From: Allomuricauda sp. CP2A
Lineage (GTDB): Bacteria > Bacteroidota > Bacteroidia > Flavobacteriales > Flavobacteriaceae
Length of the DNA stretch: 64,000 nucleotides
Direction of reading: 5' to 3'
Assembly (NCBI RefSeq): GCF_001683915.1
Contig: NZ_LXTT01000020.1
Coordinates: forward strand, 1 to 64,000
Positions 63,849-64,000 of the stretch are shown piece by piece. The translations under genes were made by a program, and so were the position numbers. How positions within the stretch are numbered: the stretch's first letter is position 1; the number at the start of each line of letters is the position of its first letter. The notes below the pieces were generated by a model, which saw nothing but the letters and a program-made list of their open reading frames with translations, searched no databases and was not told the origin of the DNA.

Positions 63849-64000
63849 ATGAACATTTTAGACGGGAAAAAAATATCGAACCAAATCAAAGAAGAAATCA
63901 CCGTTGAGGTGGTCCAAATGAAGGAAAAGGGCGAAAAAGTCCCCCATTTGGCCGCTGTTTTGGTGGGAAACGACGGTGCCAGCCTTACCTATGTGGGCAG
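63849..64000 (+). CDS. folD: Methylenetetrahydrofolate dehydrogenase/cyclohydrolase FolD (5' part)
   Basis: The gene is cut by the window edge. The 50 visible codons read MNILDGKKISNQIKEEITVE and later VPHLAAVLVGNDGASLTYVG, the N-terminal substrate-binding region of FolD. The Tyr of the YV(G/x)xK catalytic motif is the last recognisable element; the Lys is beyond the edge. The enzyme interconverts methylene-, methenyl- and formyl-tetrahydrofolate. It starts 10 bases after the four-helix-bundle gene. Confidence 0.93.
   Translation, partial: MNILDGKKISNQIKEEITVEVVQMKEKGEKVPHLAAVLVGNDGASLTYVG

Overview
The window is chromosomal DNA of a member of the Flavobacteriaceae (Bacteroidota). The evidence is a SusC/SusD pair, a FecI-FecR-TonB receptor cassette, many lipoproteins with Bacteroidota-type signal peptides, promoters of the form TTG-N19-TANNTTTG, the zinc-free forms of ribosomal proteins S14 and L36, and a ribosomal cluster without tuf between fusA and rpsJ. 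The style of the genes and intergenic repeats resembles Muricauda/Allomuricauda-like marine flavobacteria, but genus cannot be fixed from sequence reading alone.

Layout. 1-9.2 kb: a three-gene envelope operon (lipoprotein, DUF5723-type barrel, secreted protein), then rarA, a rhomboid protease, rlmB and a very large VCBS/ASPIC-UnbV lipoprotein. 9.3-15.3 kb: a minus-strand SusC-SusD-lipoprotein operon closed by a strong terminator; the VCBS lipoprotein gene follows it. 15.7-19.0 kb: four tandem paralogous secreted proteins of unknown function with their own terminator. 19.1-36.4 kb: the ribosomal superoperon (rpsL-rpsG-fusA-rpsJ, then rplC through rplQ with secY, infA, rpmJ and rpoA), started by an exact flavobacterial promoter; a 238-base gap with repeat hairpins and a terminator separates rpsJ from rplC. 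36.5-42.1 kb: carA, eno, a glycogen/starch synthase and citrate synthase, most followed by clear terminators. 42.2-44.8 kb: a small exported protein and two adjacent amidinotransferase-fold hydrolases, the second CtlX-like. 44.8-55.4 kb: an accessory, repeat-rich stretch holding a stand-alone HsdR-N-type nuclease-like protein, a decayed XRE regulator, a PIN/HTH toxin-antitoxin pair, a secreted carboxypeptidase-like-domain protein, a BCCT transporter, a DUF1648 membrane protein and argS. 55.4-62.0 kb: an ECF sigma/FecR/TonB receptor cassette divergent from two acidic lipoproteins that share a repeated module. 62.1-64.0 kb: ffh, a four-helix-bundle protein and the start of folD.

How parts fit together. 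The two TonB-receptor systems are separate nutrient-uptake units: SusC/SusD with a surface lipoprotein, and a signalling receptor controlled by FecI/FecR. The translation cluster is conserved and ordinary apart from its internal split. The most unusual material is the intergenic DNA between 44.8 and 55.4 kb. It carries a structured repeat of about 131 bases in three copies whose inverted arms could fold as a multi-branched element, several smaller palindromic repeat families, and a repeat-like segment that seems to have been absorbed into the argS reading frame. No CRISPR array, rRNA, tRNA, transposase or prophage was recognised.
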